DNA of 64,000 nucleotides from Dysgonomonas sp. UBA5412 (lineage in GTDB: Bacteria > Bacteroidota > Bacteroidia > Bacteroidales > Dysgonomonadaceae): NCBI GenBank assembly GCA_002409595.1, contig DHNQ01000029.1, positions 11,192 through 75,191 of the forward strand, written 5' to 3'. Positions 52,658 through 61,759 of the stretch are shown here, one piece after another. The notes beneath the pieces were generated by a model, which was not told the origin of the DNA, made no database searches, and was given only the letters and a program-made list of their open reading frames with translations. How positions within the stretch are numbered: the stretch's first letter is position 1; every line of letters begins with the position of its first letter. A program made the translations under genes and the position numbers.

Positions 52658-53719
52658 TCATATATATTTTCGAGCTAACTCCAGTACTTGTTCTGCTGAT
52701 TTATCCCAAGAATATTTCTGAATCTGACTTAAACCTTTTACACGCAGTTCTTGACGCAACGCAGCATCTTTCAACAAAATATTAAGCTTATTTGTTATAT
52801 CGCCAACACTGTATGGATCAACATATAAGGCAGCATCTTCGCTGACTTCGCGCAAAGCGGCAATATCGGAGTTTATAACGGGGCATCCGAAAGTCATCGA
52901 CTCAAGGGGAGGAAGCCCAAACCCCTCATATAATGAAGGATATACCGACAATAGTGCATTCTGATACATGCCTTGCAATTCTTCGTCAGGAATATATCCC
53001 GGAAGATAAACATTATCGCCAATCAATTTTTGTAAGTCCGGTGTATTAAAGGCTTTAAAGGACATTCCGATAATATATAACTTCACCGATTTATCATCAA
53101 TCTTATCAAATGCCTCAACTAAACGCACAAAATTTTTGCGAGGATCCATCGACGAAACGGCTATAATATACCGTTCTTTTTGTTCATCGGGAGTGTAATT
53201 CAATATTTCTTCGGCTGAAGGTTTTTGATGAAATGGAACATTGCTATGTACTACATAAATCTTGTCCGCATCAATACCTAAAGTATCAACTATCTCTTTT
53301 TTTGAAAATTCACTCACAGTCAATACAGCATGGGCTTTTCGTCCGATTCGGGGCATCATAAAATGATAGAAGCGATAATAGTTTTTAGAAAACCATTCGG
53401 GGTAGCGTTCATGTGATACATCGTGAATAGTCATTATCTGATTGGCATAATTCAATGGTCCACAACCTGTAAAACTAATCAACAACGGGCTACCTATACT
53501 TTTAAGATAATGTGGCAATGAGATCTGTTCCCACAAATGAGTTTTCAACGCTCCACATTGCACTGTCTTGAAGCTAAACTTATAGTCGGGGTGTATGTCT
53601 TTAGGTATTGCCACATGAAAATCGACACCTATTTCATGCAATTTATTGCATATCTCAAAAGCATAGCGATGAACACCTGTCGCTTTTTGGGTTAAATACC
53701 TTCCGTTTATTACAAACAT
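52658..53719 (-). CDS. Glycosyltransferase, GT4 family
   Basis: 353 residues, GT-B fold. The donor-site blocks YIIAVSSMDPRKNFVRLVEA, YLPGYIPDEELQGMY and PSLYEGFGLPPLESMTFGCPVI are standard GT4 retaining-enzyme motifs (E-x7-E in the last). N-terminal acceptor part begins MFVINGRYLTQKATGVHRYA. Cytoplasmic face of the inner membrane. Last gene of the polysaccharide cluster. Sugar unknown; mannosyl- or rhamnosyl-type enzymes look like this. Confidence 0.9.
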   Translation of the reverse strand: MFVINGRYLTQKATGVHRYAFEICNKLHEIGVDFHVAIPKDIHPDYKFSFKTVQCGALKTHLWEQISLPHYLKSIGSPLLISFTGCGPLNYANQIMTIHDVSHERYPEWFSKNYYRFYHFMMPRIGRKAHAVLTVSEFSKKEIVDTLGIDADKIYVVHSNVPFHQKPSAEEILNYTPDEQKERYIIAVSSMDPRKNFVRLVEAFDKIDDKSVKLYIIGMSFKAFNTPDLQKLIGDNVYLPGYIPDEELQGMYQNALLSVYPSLYEGFGLPPLESMTFGCPVINSDIAALREVSEDAALYVDPYSVGDITNKLNILLKDAALRQELRVKGLSQIQKYSWDKSAEQVLELARKYI

Positions 53720-53725
53720 TATATT

Positions 53726-54817
53726 TTATTTAGGTAACCAATCTTTATTTTTCTCTATATAGGCATCGACCAGACTATCTACTCTATGCCTCATATGCTG
53801 AATATTGGAAGAATTGATTTCGTATTTAGGGTTAAACATATTTGTCATTATAGTATCTGCTAACGCCGGCCCGAAGTGGGTTATATCTCCGTAATAATTA
53901 AGATCTGTAATTTCATTTCTATCCAAAAAAGAGATTACGCGAACATTGTTATATCCTTCTACTGCTTTGGTAAAGTCTGCGACAAAGTCGAGAAACTGAT
54001 TATAATAATTATTTTCGCGGGTATGATACCAATAGAGTGCGGAATAGGATGGAAATAAGAATGTATAAGAAACGTCTGTATGTTTATCTATTTCCAATTG
54101 GGGAACAAAAGCACTCAAGCTTGCCTGCATACGTTCTTCCATTCCATCCACGTGCTGATACAATACGGTACTACCTCTCAGATAGTTATTTTTCACAAAG
54201 TCAGCATCATAAGTTCTCAAATAGCTCTCACTTCCCAGTTCGTCAATGCTTGTCTTGATCACATATTCTTGAGGGATATTATCCTTATGCCATTTAAAAT
54301 ATAGATTCATCCCTATATCCGCAGGTAGATATTGAATAACCGCTTCATAGCTAAATATATATTGGAGTTTATTAAGAAATCCATCTTCATAAAGATAATC
54401 GGGATAACGGGATACAACTCCTGCCTGATTGAAAAAAGGCATATCAATATTAAGTATTACATTCTTCGTCGTTTTCCGATTCAGCAGAGAATATGTCAAC
54501 TCCATTTCAGCCAGATTCATACCTCCGGTAGATAGTTTCACAGGCTTTATATCCTTATGAGTATTGCGAAGTGTAGCGATATCGAAGCTCTGAATCATCG
54601 AAGAACCGATTAAGGCTGTATTATAATTATAATTTTTAGCTAATCCTCCATTTACAAAACGAGGGTTCAGTATATATCTGTTTTTTTCATTAACTCTGAA
54701 TTGCAAGAATGGATCGACAATATAAACAGCTAAAGCAACAAGTGACATGCAAACAACAGTTGCTAAAGCAAATATTATCACAAATTTTTGAATACTATAT
54801 TTTTTTATTGATGACAT
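53726..54817 (-). CDS. SGNH/DltD-like membrane-anchored acyl-transfer partner
   Basis: 363 residues. One N-terminal membrane helix (about 11-33), rest outside. Ser72 in ALIGSSMIQSF matches the SGNH block I nucleophile, and YGDITHFGP (Asp311, His314) matches the block V DxxH. DltD/AlgJ/AlgX-like proteins with this layout work with MBOAT proteins to acylate polymers (family knowledge). Its start is 6 bases after the MBOAT stop, which supports that pairing here. Family name not certain. Confidence 0.75.
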   Translation of the reverse strand: MSSIKKYSIQKFVIIFALATVVCMSLVALAVYIVDPFLQFRVNEKNRYILNPRFVNGGLAKNYNYNTALIGSSMIQSFDIATLRNTHKDIKPVKLSTGGMNLAEMELTYSLLNRKTTKNVILNIDMPFFNQAGVVSRYPDYLYEDGFLNKLQYIFSYEAVIQYLPADIGMNLYFKWHKDNIPQEYVIKTSIDELGSESYLRTYDADFVKNNYLRGSTVLYQHVDGMEERMQASLSAFVPQLEIDKHTDVSYTFLFPSYSALYWYHTRENNYYNQFLDFVADFTKAVEGYNNVRVISFLDRNEITDLNYYGDITHFGPALADTIMTNMFNPKYEINSSNIQHMRHRVDSLVDAYIEKNKDWLPK

Positions 54818-54823
54818 AATTCT

Positions 54824-56257
54824 TTAAAAATTGAAGTATATAAAAGCTCCTACTTTTGAAAAGTGAACTGTTGCCAGCGTAAACAATATTGCCATCGTCA
54901 CTGCTACAATCGGTTTTGGTTTAAATTCATTATATAAGTCAATACTATTTTTTGACGGAATAAATACCAAGATTGCCGATATAAGAACACATCCGACAAC
55001 AAATACTATATTCATCAACGAAGGGTATGATAGATTTGTATTGAATGCCAAATGCGAGATACCTTCGAAAGAGATATGTTCGGGCAAATACATCGTCTTT
55101 AACATAATAAGGGCTTCGGTCATATCGTGAGCCCTAAATAAAACCCACGCCGAATTTACAAACAAAAAGGTAAAGAAAATCCTGATCAAAGATGGGATTT
55201 TATCTAATTTCTTATCACATAGCTTTTCGAATACGCGCACAATACCGTGCATAACACCCCAGATGATAAAAGTCCATGCTGCTCCATGCCAAAGCCCACT
55301 GACAAAAAATACGGCAAACAGATTGAAGCATGTTCGTGCCAATCCTTTTCGGTTTCCTCCTAAAGGTATGTATATCAAAACAAATAACGACCGTCCTAGT
55401 GTAATATGCCAACGTTTCCAGAATTCTGTAATACTTTTCGATTTGTAAGGAGAATAGAAGTTGACTGGAAGATTAATATTCATCATTTTAGCTAACCCGA
55501 TTGCCATATCAGAGTATCCGCTGAAGTCGAAAAATATCTGGAATGTATAGGCTAAAGAGCCTAGCCACGCTCCGCCAAAAGATAGGCTGGCCGGATCGAA
55601 AAAAGAATTTGAAACAAGAATATTTAATGTGTCTGCAATTACAGCTTTCTTGAATAGCCCTATTATAAATATAAAAAGACCTTGCGAAAAATTATTTATA
55701 TCGAAAAAGCGATTTTTATCATTTTGATATTGGTACATTACATCTTGTGAAAAGACAATCGGACCTGCAACTAACTGAGGAAAAAAGGTTATGAATAAGA
55801 GATAGTCTACAATTCCGGGAACAGTTTGCTCTTTTTTATTGACACTTATCAGGAATGCAATCTGCTGAAATGTAAAGAAACTAATACCTAATGGAAGGAT
55901 TATATGCTTGAGTACAAAGTGTGTATCAAATACTATATTTATATTTTCTATAAAAAAATTATAGTATTTATAATACCCTAACAAACAGACATTAAAAAGA
56001 ATACCTATTATAAAAACAATTTTCTTTCGCTTGGGATCGGTTGCTTGCTGCACCCCCATAGCCGAAATATAGTTAGCTGCGATAGAGACTAATATAAGAC
56101 CGAGGTACGAAATATTATTATATCCGTAAAAAACAAGTGAAGCTAAAATAAGAAATAAATGCTGGGTCTTGCGTGATACATAGCGAGACATACCGAAATA
56201 CAAGATCAGCACAATGGGTAAAAAAACAAATGTAAAGATGTATGTAGAAAAAATCAT
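54824..56257 (-). CDS. MBOAT family O-acyltransferase (AlgI-like)
   Basis: 477 residues with about 11 membrane segments. The MBOAT catalytic His is His324 in SGLWHGAAW; upstream SITEFWKRWHITLGRSLF and VAGPIVFSQDV and FQIFFDFSGYSDMAIGLA are AlgI/DltB-type motifs. Moves acetyl groups from the cytoplasm to the outer face for O-acetylation of exported polysaccharide. Adjacent to the SGNH protein. No ligand evidence for acetyl over other acyl groups. Confidence 0.93.
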   Translation of the reverse strand: MIFSTYIFTFVFLPIVLILYFGMSRYVSRKTQHLFLILASLVFYGYNNISYLGLILVSIAANYISAMGVQQATDPKRKKIVFIIGILFNVCLLGYYKYYNFFIENINIVFDTHFVLKHIILPLGISFFTFQQIAFLISVNKKEQTVPGIVDYLLFITFFPQLVAGPIVFSQDVMYQYQNDKNRFFDINNFSQGLFIFIIGLFKKAVIADTLNILVSNSFFDPASLSFGGAWLGSLAYTFQIFFDFSGYSDMAIGLAKMMNINLPVNFYSPYKSKSITEFWKRWHITLGRSLFVLIYIPLGGNRKGLARTCFNLFAVFFVSGLWHGAAWTFIIWGVMHGIVRVFEKLCDKKLDKIPSLIRIFFTFLFVNSAWVLFRAHDMTEALIMLKTMYLPEHISFEGISHLAFNTNLSYPSLMNIVFVVGCVLISAILVFIPSKNSIDLYNEFKPKPIVAVTMAILFTLATVHFSKVGAFIYFNF

Positions 56258-56274
56258 AAACTGATAAGCCTGCC

Positions 56275-57108
56275 TTATTCTATTGTTTTATATGTTTTCT
56301 TGCTATACCAACTTCTTTTTATAAAGCATTTGGTAATGCCTATCCAAAATTTTATTTTGAAACGATTCCAACGCTTATTCCTCGTCTTAACATCATCAAA
56401 GTAGTCAGAATCAGACAATATATTAAAATATTGCTTTTTCTTATTCATGCCGCCTTTCAGAAATTCAATATGATGGGTAACCATTTTCGATTTTGGGAAG
56501 ACATAAAATCGCCCTTCCTTAATATTGGGTACATAAGGATATTTATACCGAACATAGCTAGGCACATGTACCGGCATATTCTCTGTTATCCATATATATC
56601 CGGCATTACTGTCTCGCAGGACGTTTGAGATGTGACATTCCGGAAAAAGCTCAAAATCAAATATTTTAGGATGAGCGTTTATATAGCTTGTTTTCACAAT
56701 TGCAAAATCTGTTGCCAACGCATAATATTTATCATACCAGTCGGCACTAGCCCAAACAGCATCTGCATTTTGTGATAATAGTTTTGTATATTTAGAAATA
56801 ATACTGTCGCCATAAAGCCATGTATCGGCTTCAAGAATTAGGGTATATTCGCAATCATTGGGAATATATTTTATACCCTCTTCTAACAATTGAGAATTAC
56901 CCTTACGATGTCCGGCATTCTCTTCGAGAACAATCAGCTTATCTACCAAAGACCGAGATTCGTGAGTTATTTCATACCCATTTTTCTTACCATTGCTTAC
57001 GACAATAATAAAATATTCATTTTCTTTCCATGTATCTCTAATTATCTGAAGATTATATTTTAAGTCTTCCACTCTATCATAGACACGTATAAGAATAGCT
57101 AGTTTCAT
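56275..57108 (-). CDS. Glycosyltransferase-like protein (GT-A fold)
   Basis: 277 residues. Begins MKLAILIRVYDRVEDLKYNL and continues IIVVSNGKKNGYE and ECEYTLILEADTWLYGDS-like text, where EADTW stands where GT2 enzymes have the DxD nucleotide-sugar motif. The second half (ADWYDKYYALATDFAIVKTSYINAH) is unlike common GT2 enzymes. Probably a transferase for the surface glycan; inference from fold and position. Basic C-terminal tail. Confidence 0.7.
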   Translation of the reverse strand: MKLAILIRVYDRVEDLKYNLQIIRDTWKENEYFIIVVSNGKKNGYEITHESRSLVDKLIVLEENAGHRKGNSQLLEEGIKYIPNDCEYTLILEADTWLYGDSIISKYTKLLSQNADAVWASADWYDKYYALATDFAIVKTSYINAHPKIFDFELFPECHISNVLRDSNAGYIWITENMPVHVPSYVRYKYPYVPNIKEGRFYVFPKSKMVTHHIEFLKGGMNKKKQYFNILSDSDYFDDVKTRNKRWNRFKIKFWIGITKCFIKRSWYSKKTYKTIE

Positions 57109-57113
57109 TCAAT

Positions 57114-58142
57114 CTATTTTGTATGCCAGGTTTCTAAACCTTTCTTTGTAAATGAATATGGCTGAACTCGTCCACCTAGTTCTTCTAAAGCTTTGGATAC
57201 TTCAAATTGAGTATTAGCAGGACAATAAAAAAACACGTATCCTCCACCACCTGCACCGGATATTTTACCACCCGAAGCACCGGCATCAATAGCGGTTTTA
57301 TAGATCTCTTCAAATAAAGGTGTTGAGATACCGTCTGCCATGTCTCTCTTAAACTCCCAGCCTCGATGAAGAATATGACCTATTTCGTCCAGATTGCCTT
57401 TGAGTATAGCTTCTTTTATTTCATAAGCCTGCTTCTTGATCTGATGCATAGCCTCTATCGACTTTGATTTCTGAGACTTAACATTGTGTTGTTGTTGTTC
57501 TATAATATCTCCCGAATTACGCCCTGTATTTGTATAATAGAGAAGCATATTGTTAGATAATTCGTTAATAGTCTCGTTGCGAACACGCAACGGATTCACT
57601 ATTACTTTGTCATCTGCATAAAACTCCATAAAATTGAAACCTCCAAAAGCGGCTGCATATTGATCTTGCTTACCTCCTGCTTGTCCCAGATCGGAACGCT
57701 CGATCAGATATGCCAAATATGCCAGATCATATTCGCCCAAAGGCAGAGTCAACCATTCGGTGTACGCTCCCAGAATAGCAACAGCCAATGTGGAGGATGT
57801 ACCCAATCCTGAACCAAACGGAACTTCGAGCGCACAAGTGAGAGTGAACGACAAGGGTTTATCAGCGAAATCTTTTACGACCCGATTGTAAATTCCTTTC
57901 ATCAGATCGGCATTATCTCCAAGTATGGGCAACTCTTTTACTGAGTCGAATATATATTCTTCATTCGTTTGAGGTATGCGAAAGACTATTTTATTGTCAT
58001 TTCGCGGCTCAATATTAGCATAGGCATATAGACTAATTGTTGCATTAAGGATGCAGCCTCCATATATATCTGAATAAGGTGAAACATCTGTTCCACCTCC
58101 CGCTAGTCCTAATCTAAATGGAGCCTTGCTTCTTATAATCAT
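57114..58142 (-). CDS. hddA: Heptose 7-phosphate kinase, GHMP family
   Basis: 342 residues from the ATG at 58142 (MIIRSKAPFRLGLAGGGTD); the frame extends to 58205 but that stretch overlaps gmhB and is not conserved-looking. GHMP kinase: PFGSGLGTSSTLAVAILGAY is the ATP-binding glycine-rich loop, and KISGAGGGGYVFFYC is motif 3. Strongly like HddA, which makes D-glycero-alpha-D-manno-heptose 1,7-bisphosphate; GMP kinases of fucose and mannose type are related. Starts 13 bases after gmhB. Part of hddC-gmhB-hddA. Confidence 0.85.
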   Translation of the reverse strand: MIIRSKAPFRLGLAGGGTDVSPYSDIYGGCILNATISLYAYANIEPRNDNKIVFRIPQTNEEYIFDSVKELPILGDNADLMKGIYNRVVKDFADKPLSFTLTCALEVPFGSGLGTSSTLAVAILGAYTEWLTLPLGEYDLAYLAYLIERSDLGQAGGKQDQYAAAFGGFNFMEFYADDKVIVNPLRVRNETINELSNNMLLYYTNTGRNSGDIIEQQQHNVKSQKSKSIEAMHQIKKQAYEIKEAILKGNLDEIGHILHRGWEFKRDMADGISTPLFEEIYKTAIDAGASGGKISGAGGGGYVFFYCPANTQFEVSKALEELGGRVQPYSFTKKGLETWHTK

Positions 58143-58155
58143 GTTTGTATATTGT

Positions 58156-58701
58156 TTAGCCTGCAAAATCTTTTGCAAACTTATATAGATTTTCGTAATA
58201 AGCACCTATACCATAATATATTTTATGATCTTTTTTATACTTATCACCTACAAGAACCGAGTACATTCCGAGTTTGTTTGCAAAGTCAATATCAGATTGG
58301 CTATTACCTACAAAAACAGATTTACTGAAATCGACAGACGGATAATCACGCAAAACTTGAAATCCCATACCAATATTGGGTTTTCTATTCACAGAGGTAT
58401 TATCTGTATCTGTACAACAATATATTTTAGATATCTCTCCTCCCGATTTTGTTATTTGGGATAACATATAGGTATGTACTTCCTGCAAATCAAAAGTAGT
58501 CATAAGTCCACGTCCGACTCCCCGTTGATTGGTTATGATAAATATATAATCAAAATATTTTGACAATATGCCAATGGCATCTATCGCTCCATCAACAAAT
58601 ACAAATTCGGAACTATTCTTTACATAATCATTCGGTCTTTCGATATTGATTACACCATCTCTATCTAAAAACAGATATTTATAATCCTCCTTATTTTCCA
58701 T
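58156..58701 (-). CDS. gmhB: Heptose bisphosphatase, HAD-IIIA family
   Basis: 181 residues from the ATG at 58701 (MENKEDYKYLFLDRDGVIN); a second ATG at 58713 would overlap hddC by 23 bases. HAD motif I FLDRDGVIN (Asp12-type DxD), motif II IITNQRGVGRG, motif III/IV VGNSQSDIDFANKLG. GmhB normally has a zinc-binding Cys loop; here CCTDTDNTSVNRKP holds only two Cys, so the loop is not full. Removes the 7-phosphate (GmhB) in the GDP-heptose route. Overlaps hddC by 11 bases. Confidence 0.8.
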   Translation of the reverse strand: MENKEDYKYLFLDRDGVINIERPNDYVKNSSEFVFVDGAIDAIGILSKYFDYIFIITNQRGVGRGLMTTFDLQEVHTYMLSQITKSGGEISKIYCCTDTDNTSVNRKPNIGMGFQVLRDYPSVDFSKSVFVGNSQSDIDFANKLGMYSVLVGDKYKKDHKIYYGIGAYYENLYKFAKDFAG

Positions 58702-59395
58702 GCTTAAAATCATTATTAGCTTTTTCGAAATCGGAAGGAATTCCTATATCTATAAAGTAATTATCTTGTATAGATCCATAGATATATAAGTCTTTAAGAT
58801 GAGCTTCCATTATATCTTTTTCGAATGAAAAATTATCAGGTAAAGATAATTTGGAAAAGATATTTCCGGATATTAAATAAACGCCTCCGTTAATCAACCC
58901 CTCCTTAATATATTTTTTCTCTTCAAATTGAACTATCCGCATAAAGTCGTCCAACTGAACAGAACCATAGCGATCGAAATCAGACAGTGGCTTCAAGGCA
59001 ATTAATATATCAGCTTGTGATTGTTCAAAAACTTCTGTCAGAGAAGCCATATTTACATCAAAGAAAGTATCTCCATTTATAACAAAAGCATTTTGAGCAG
59101 ACACTTTCTCAAAAGCTAATTTTATTGCACCACCTGTACCCAACGGTTTCTTTTCTATAACATACGATATTTTAAAGTTATATGATGCTCTCACATTCTC
59201 TAACCAGTCGACAACCAAGTCTGCCATATATCCTAAAGAAAGGATAACATGATCAACTTTTTGATTTTCAAGATAACGGAATAAATATTCTAAAAATGGT
59301 TTGCCTGCAACCTTAGCCATACATTTAGGTACATCACTCACAACTGATTGTAAACGTGTACCAAACCCGCCGGCTAATATTATACATTCTCTCAT
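58691..59395 (-). CDS. hddC: Sugar-1-phosphate nucleotidyltransferase, HddC-like
   Basis: 234 residues. The pyrophosphorylase signature ILAGGFGTRLQSVVSDVPKCMAKVAGKPFLEYL (short pieces: LAGGFGTRL, PKCMAKVAGKPF) is at the N-terminus, followed by GDTFFDVNMASL and EEKKYIKEGLINGGVYL. Like HddC, which makes GDP-D-glycero-alpha-D-manno-heptose. Assignment rests on the family plus the adjacent gmhB and hddA. Stop region overlaps gmhB. Confidence 0.82.
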   Translation of the reverse strand: MRECIILAGGFGTRLQSVVSDVPKCMAKVAGKPFLEYLFRYLENQKVDHVILSLGYMADLVVDWLENVRASYNFKISYVIEKKPLGTGGAIKLAFEKVSAQNAFVINGDTFFDVNMASLTEVFEQSQADILIALKPLSDFDRYGSVQLDDFMRIVQFEEKKYIKEGLINGGVYLISGNIFSKLSLPDNFSFEKDIMEAHLKDLYIYGSIQDNYFIDIGIPSDFEKANNDFKHGK

Positions 59396-59441
59396 GTTTT
59401 ATTTGTCTGGGATTATTTTCTCATCAAGGTCATTGATTTTA

Positions 59442-60689
59442 CTACGATCTTCGTTCTAAACTCAAAGCCCTGTACAGCTTAGGGTAATAAATGTAATATT
59501 TATAAAATAAGAAGTAAAAAAAGAAGATATACAGTATAAAATTCAGATCAATCCAACCCTTTATATTTAAAGCTAAGGTATATACAAATATTGCAATGGG
59601 CATTATATTAACAGCCCAATCTTTAGTATAACTCAATTTTATAATAAACATCTGATAGACGAAAAAAGCCAACGTTCCGGGAACTCCAACCCAGAACAGC
59701 AGACGTGAATACCCGACATCTGTGCCAAAGAAAACCATACGTCCTGTTCCAAAGAAAAGAGTATGCAAATCTTTTGGGATAAGGAACATCTCGTCGAGTC
59801 CATCAGATGATCTGGTTTGAAATTTACCTGTTTTTGTGAAATTGATGAATAATTCGAAAGCCCAATCTGAGAAACTGGGAAAGTAGAACATGGCTAATGT
59901 GTATCCTCCTGCCATCAGAAAAATAGACGATATGAAGAAAGCGCGTGCTTGTTTTTTTTCAGACCTATTATCCCAAATATAGAGTATTCCGATAATGGCA
60001 AAGCCTATTGCTGCACCAATTACAGTAGTACGAGCCATAAATAACCCGATATAAAACGTGAAAGCATAGAGTGCAGCTAAACCCAGAAATGACTTATTAG
60101 TAAGTTTCATCCTCATCAGCAGATAAGATATTACAATAAGCCCTATTCCACTAATAGCCCCGGCTCCAAAGAAAGCAATACCATACCCCATGAGTCGTTG
60201 CCGTCCTCCCTCTTCCATAATCTCTTCGGTATATTCCGCTTGCATCTGTAAAGAGAAAAAGAAATCATGTATGCTCTCATTTATATTCATCCCAAAAGTA
60301 ATAACAGCCTGAAGACCAATAGCAAGCGCAATATAGACTAAAATAAGATTAAAAGATGGAGTTTTATGTACCCAAAAAATAAGGAAAATAACCAGATATG
60401 CAGAGAAAAACCAGGCTATCTGACTTCTTATATATCCGAATGTGTAAGGGTCGTCCATACTATTTACCCAACCTGAGGTATAGAATATAAATAGCAACCC
60501 CAATAAGGCAGCTACAGCTAAAATAACCTCTTTGAAAGGAAATTTATGATACATATATAAAGCCAATCCCAAAATACCAGAAAAAAGGATAAAGGATGAA
60601 CCTGCTACCTGAAGAGCCTGCGGATATACAAAATAGAACATGAATATCATCGGCACAGCCATTGGTATGATTTGCTTTATCTTTAACAT
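59442..60689 (-). CDS. Polymerase- or ligase-like membrane protein
   Basis: 415 residues with about ten membrane segments. The large extracellular loop (near 265-300: KTGKFQTRSSDGLDEMFLI, FGTGRMVFFGTDVGYSRLLFWVG) is where Wzy polymerases and WaaL ligases carry their catalytic Arg/His. Such proteins show little sequence identity, so the role rests on topology and position in the cluster. Probably repeat-unit polymerase. Start 5 bases before the GT2 stop. Confidence 0.78.
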   Translation of the reverse strand: MLKIKQIIPMAVPMIFMFYFVYPQALQVAGSSFILFSGILGLALYMYHKFPFKEVILAVAALLGLLFIFYTSGWVNSMDDPYTFGYIRSQIAWFFSAYLVIFLIFWVHKTPSFNLILVYIALAIGLQAVITFGMNINESIHDFFFSLQMQAEYTEEIMEEGGRQRLMGYGIAFFGAGAISGIGLIVISYLLMRMKLTNKSFLGLAALYAFTFYIGLFMARTTVIGAAIGFAIIGILYIWDNRSEKKQARAFFISSIFLMAGGYTLAMFYFPSFSDWAFELFINFTKTGKFQTRSSDGLDEMFLIPKDLHTLFFGTGRMVFFGTDVGYSRLLFWVGVPGTLAFFVYQMFIIKLSYTKDWAVNIMPIAIFVYTLALNIKGWIDLNFILYIFFFYFLFYKYYIYYPKLYRALSLERRS

Positions 60690-60694
60690 TCTAT

Positions 60695-61759
60695 TTATCT
60701 GAATACCAATTTATAAATAAAGGATTTTTTATATTTGAGCTTAAATGTACACTTTGTGTAAAGAATAGCAAAATCTCTCGAACTATAATTTTTCTCCTTA
60801 TATAGAGGAGATGCCTTCAATCGTTTCAAGACCTTGAGCCCTAGACGAGAATTGGCACAAAGACGAAGCCAATGAAAGGATAACATACGGTCTAAATACG
60901 CAGCATTGCAAAAAGGATGTTCATTATTTTTACGAATTAATGAACACATGAATTCTTCGCACTTATCCAGATATTCAAAAGATGAGTATAGTGGCACACT
61001 CTCAGCCACAGAAGAATAGAGATCAATAAATTCACGATCTTGAGGAAGTCCCAAATGCCGGCAATGTATCTTAAATACCTTTTTTTTATTTTCAGCCTGA
61101 AGATCTTCATTTAATGAAGACACTTGCGATTCGTGAACTCTGTATAGTAAAAGAGGCTCTTTAACATTTGCTATTTTCGTTTTATAGATAGCCTCAGACC
61201 ACAGGGCATAATCTTCTACATGAAGATATTCTTCTTCAAATTTAAGCCCAAGCTCTTTAAACACCCGTTTTCGTATCATCACCGCCGGATGACATATACC
61301 CGACTTAAACAGCATATACCCTCTAAGCTCATCATCATGTAAAGGACTATGGTGACGATAGTATTTATTAGGCTTATCGGATCTGAAAGCATAAAACTGT
61401 GTACTTACAATATCATGGTCTGTATTTTGAGTCAAGAACTCCACTTCCTTTTCGATGCGCGAGGGTAGAGAAATATCATCTGCATCCATTCGGGCTACAA
61501 ACTCGCCATTGCAAAGAGAAATACCTTTGTTAAGAGTTTTAATAAGTTTTAAATTCCGGTCATTTCTCACAACCAATATTCTGGAATCCTGCTTTGCTAA
61601 ACGATCTAATATATCCGCTGTATTATCTGTCGAACAATCATCAATGGCTATTATCTGTAACTTTGTATAAGTTTGCGAAAGAATCGAATTCATCGACTCT
61701 TCAACATACTTCTCTACATTATAACAAGGCATTAATACCGAAACCAATGGATTGTTCAT
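60695..61759 (-). CDS. Glycosyltransferase family 2
   Basis: 354 residues, GT-A fold. MNNPLVSVLMPCYNVEKYVEESMNSIL, IAIDDCSTDNTADIL, and FVARMDADDISLPSRIEKEV with the DxD motif (MDADD) are standard; EEEYLHVEDYALWSEAI carries the catalytic-base ED. Basic C-terminal end. Inner-face transferase that extends the lipid-linked repeat unit. Overlaps the preceding GT4 gene by 4 bases. Confidence 0.92.
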   Translation of the reverse strand: MNNPLVSVLMPCYNVEKYVEESMNSILSQTYTKLQIIAIDDCSTDNTADILDRLAKQDSRILVVRNDRNLKLIKTLNKGISLCNGEFVARMDADDISLPSRIEKEVEFLTQNTDHDIVSTQFYAFRSDKPNKYYRHHSPLHDDELRGYMLFKSGICHPAVMIRKRVFKELGLKFEEEYLHVEDYALWSEAIYKTKIANVKEPLLLYRVHESQVSSLNEDLQAENKKKVFKIHCRHLGLPQDREFIDLYSSVAESVPLYSSFEYLDKCEEFMCSLIRKNNEHPFCNAAYLDRMLSFHWLRLCANSRLGLKVLKRLKASPLYKEKNYSSRDFAILYTKCTFKLKYKKSFIYKLVFR

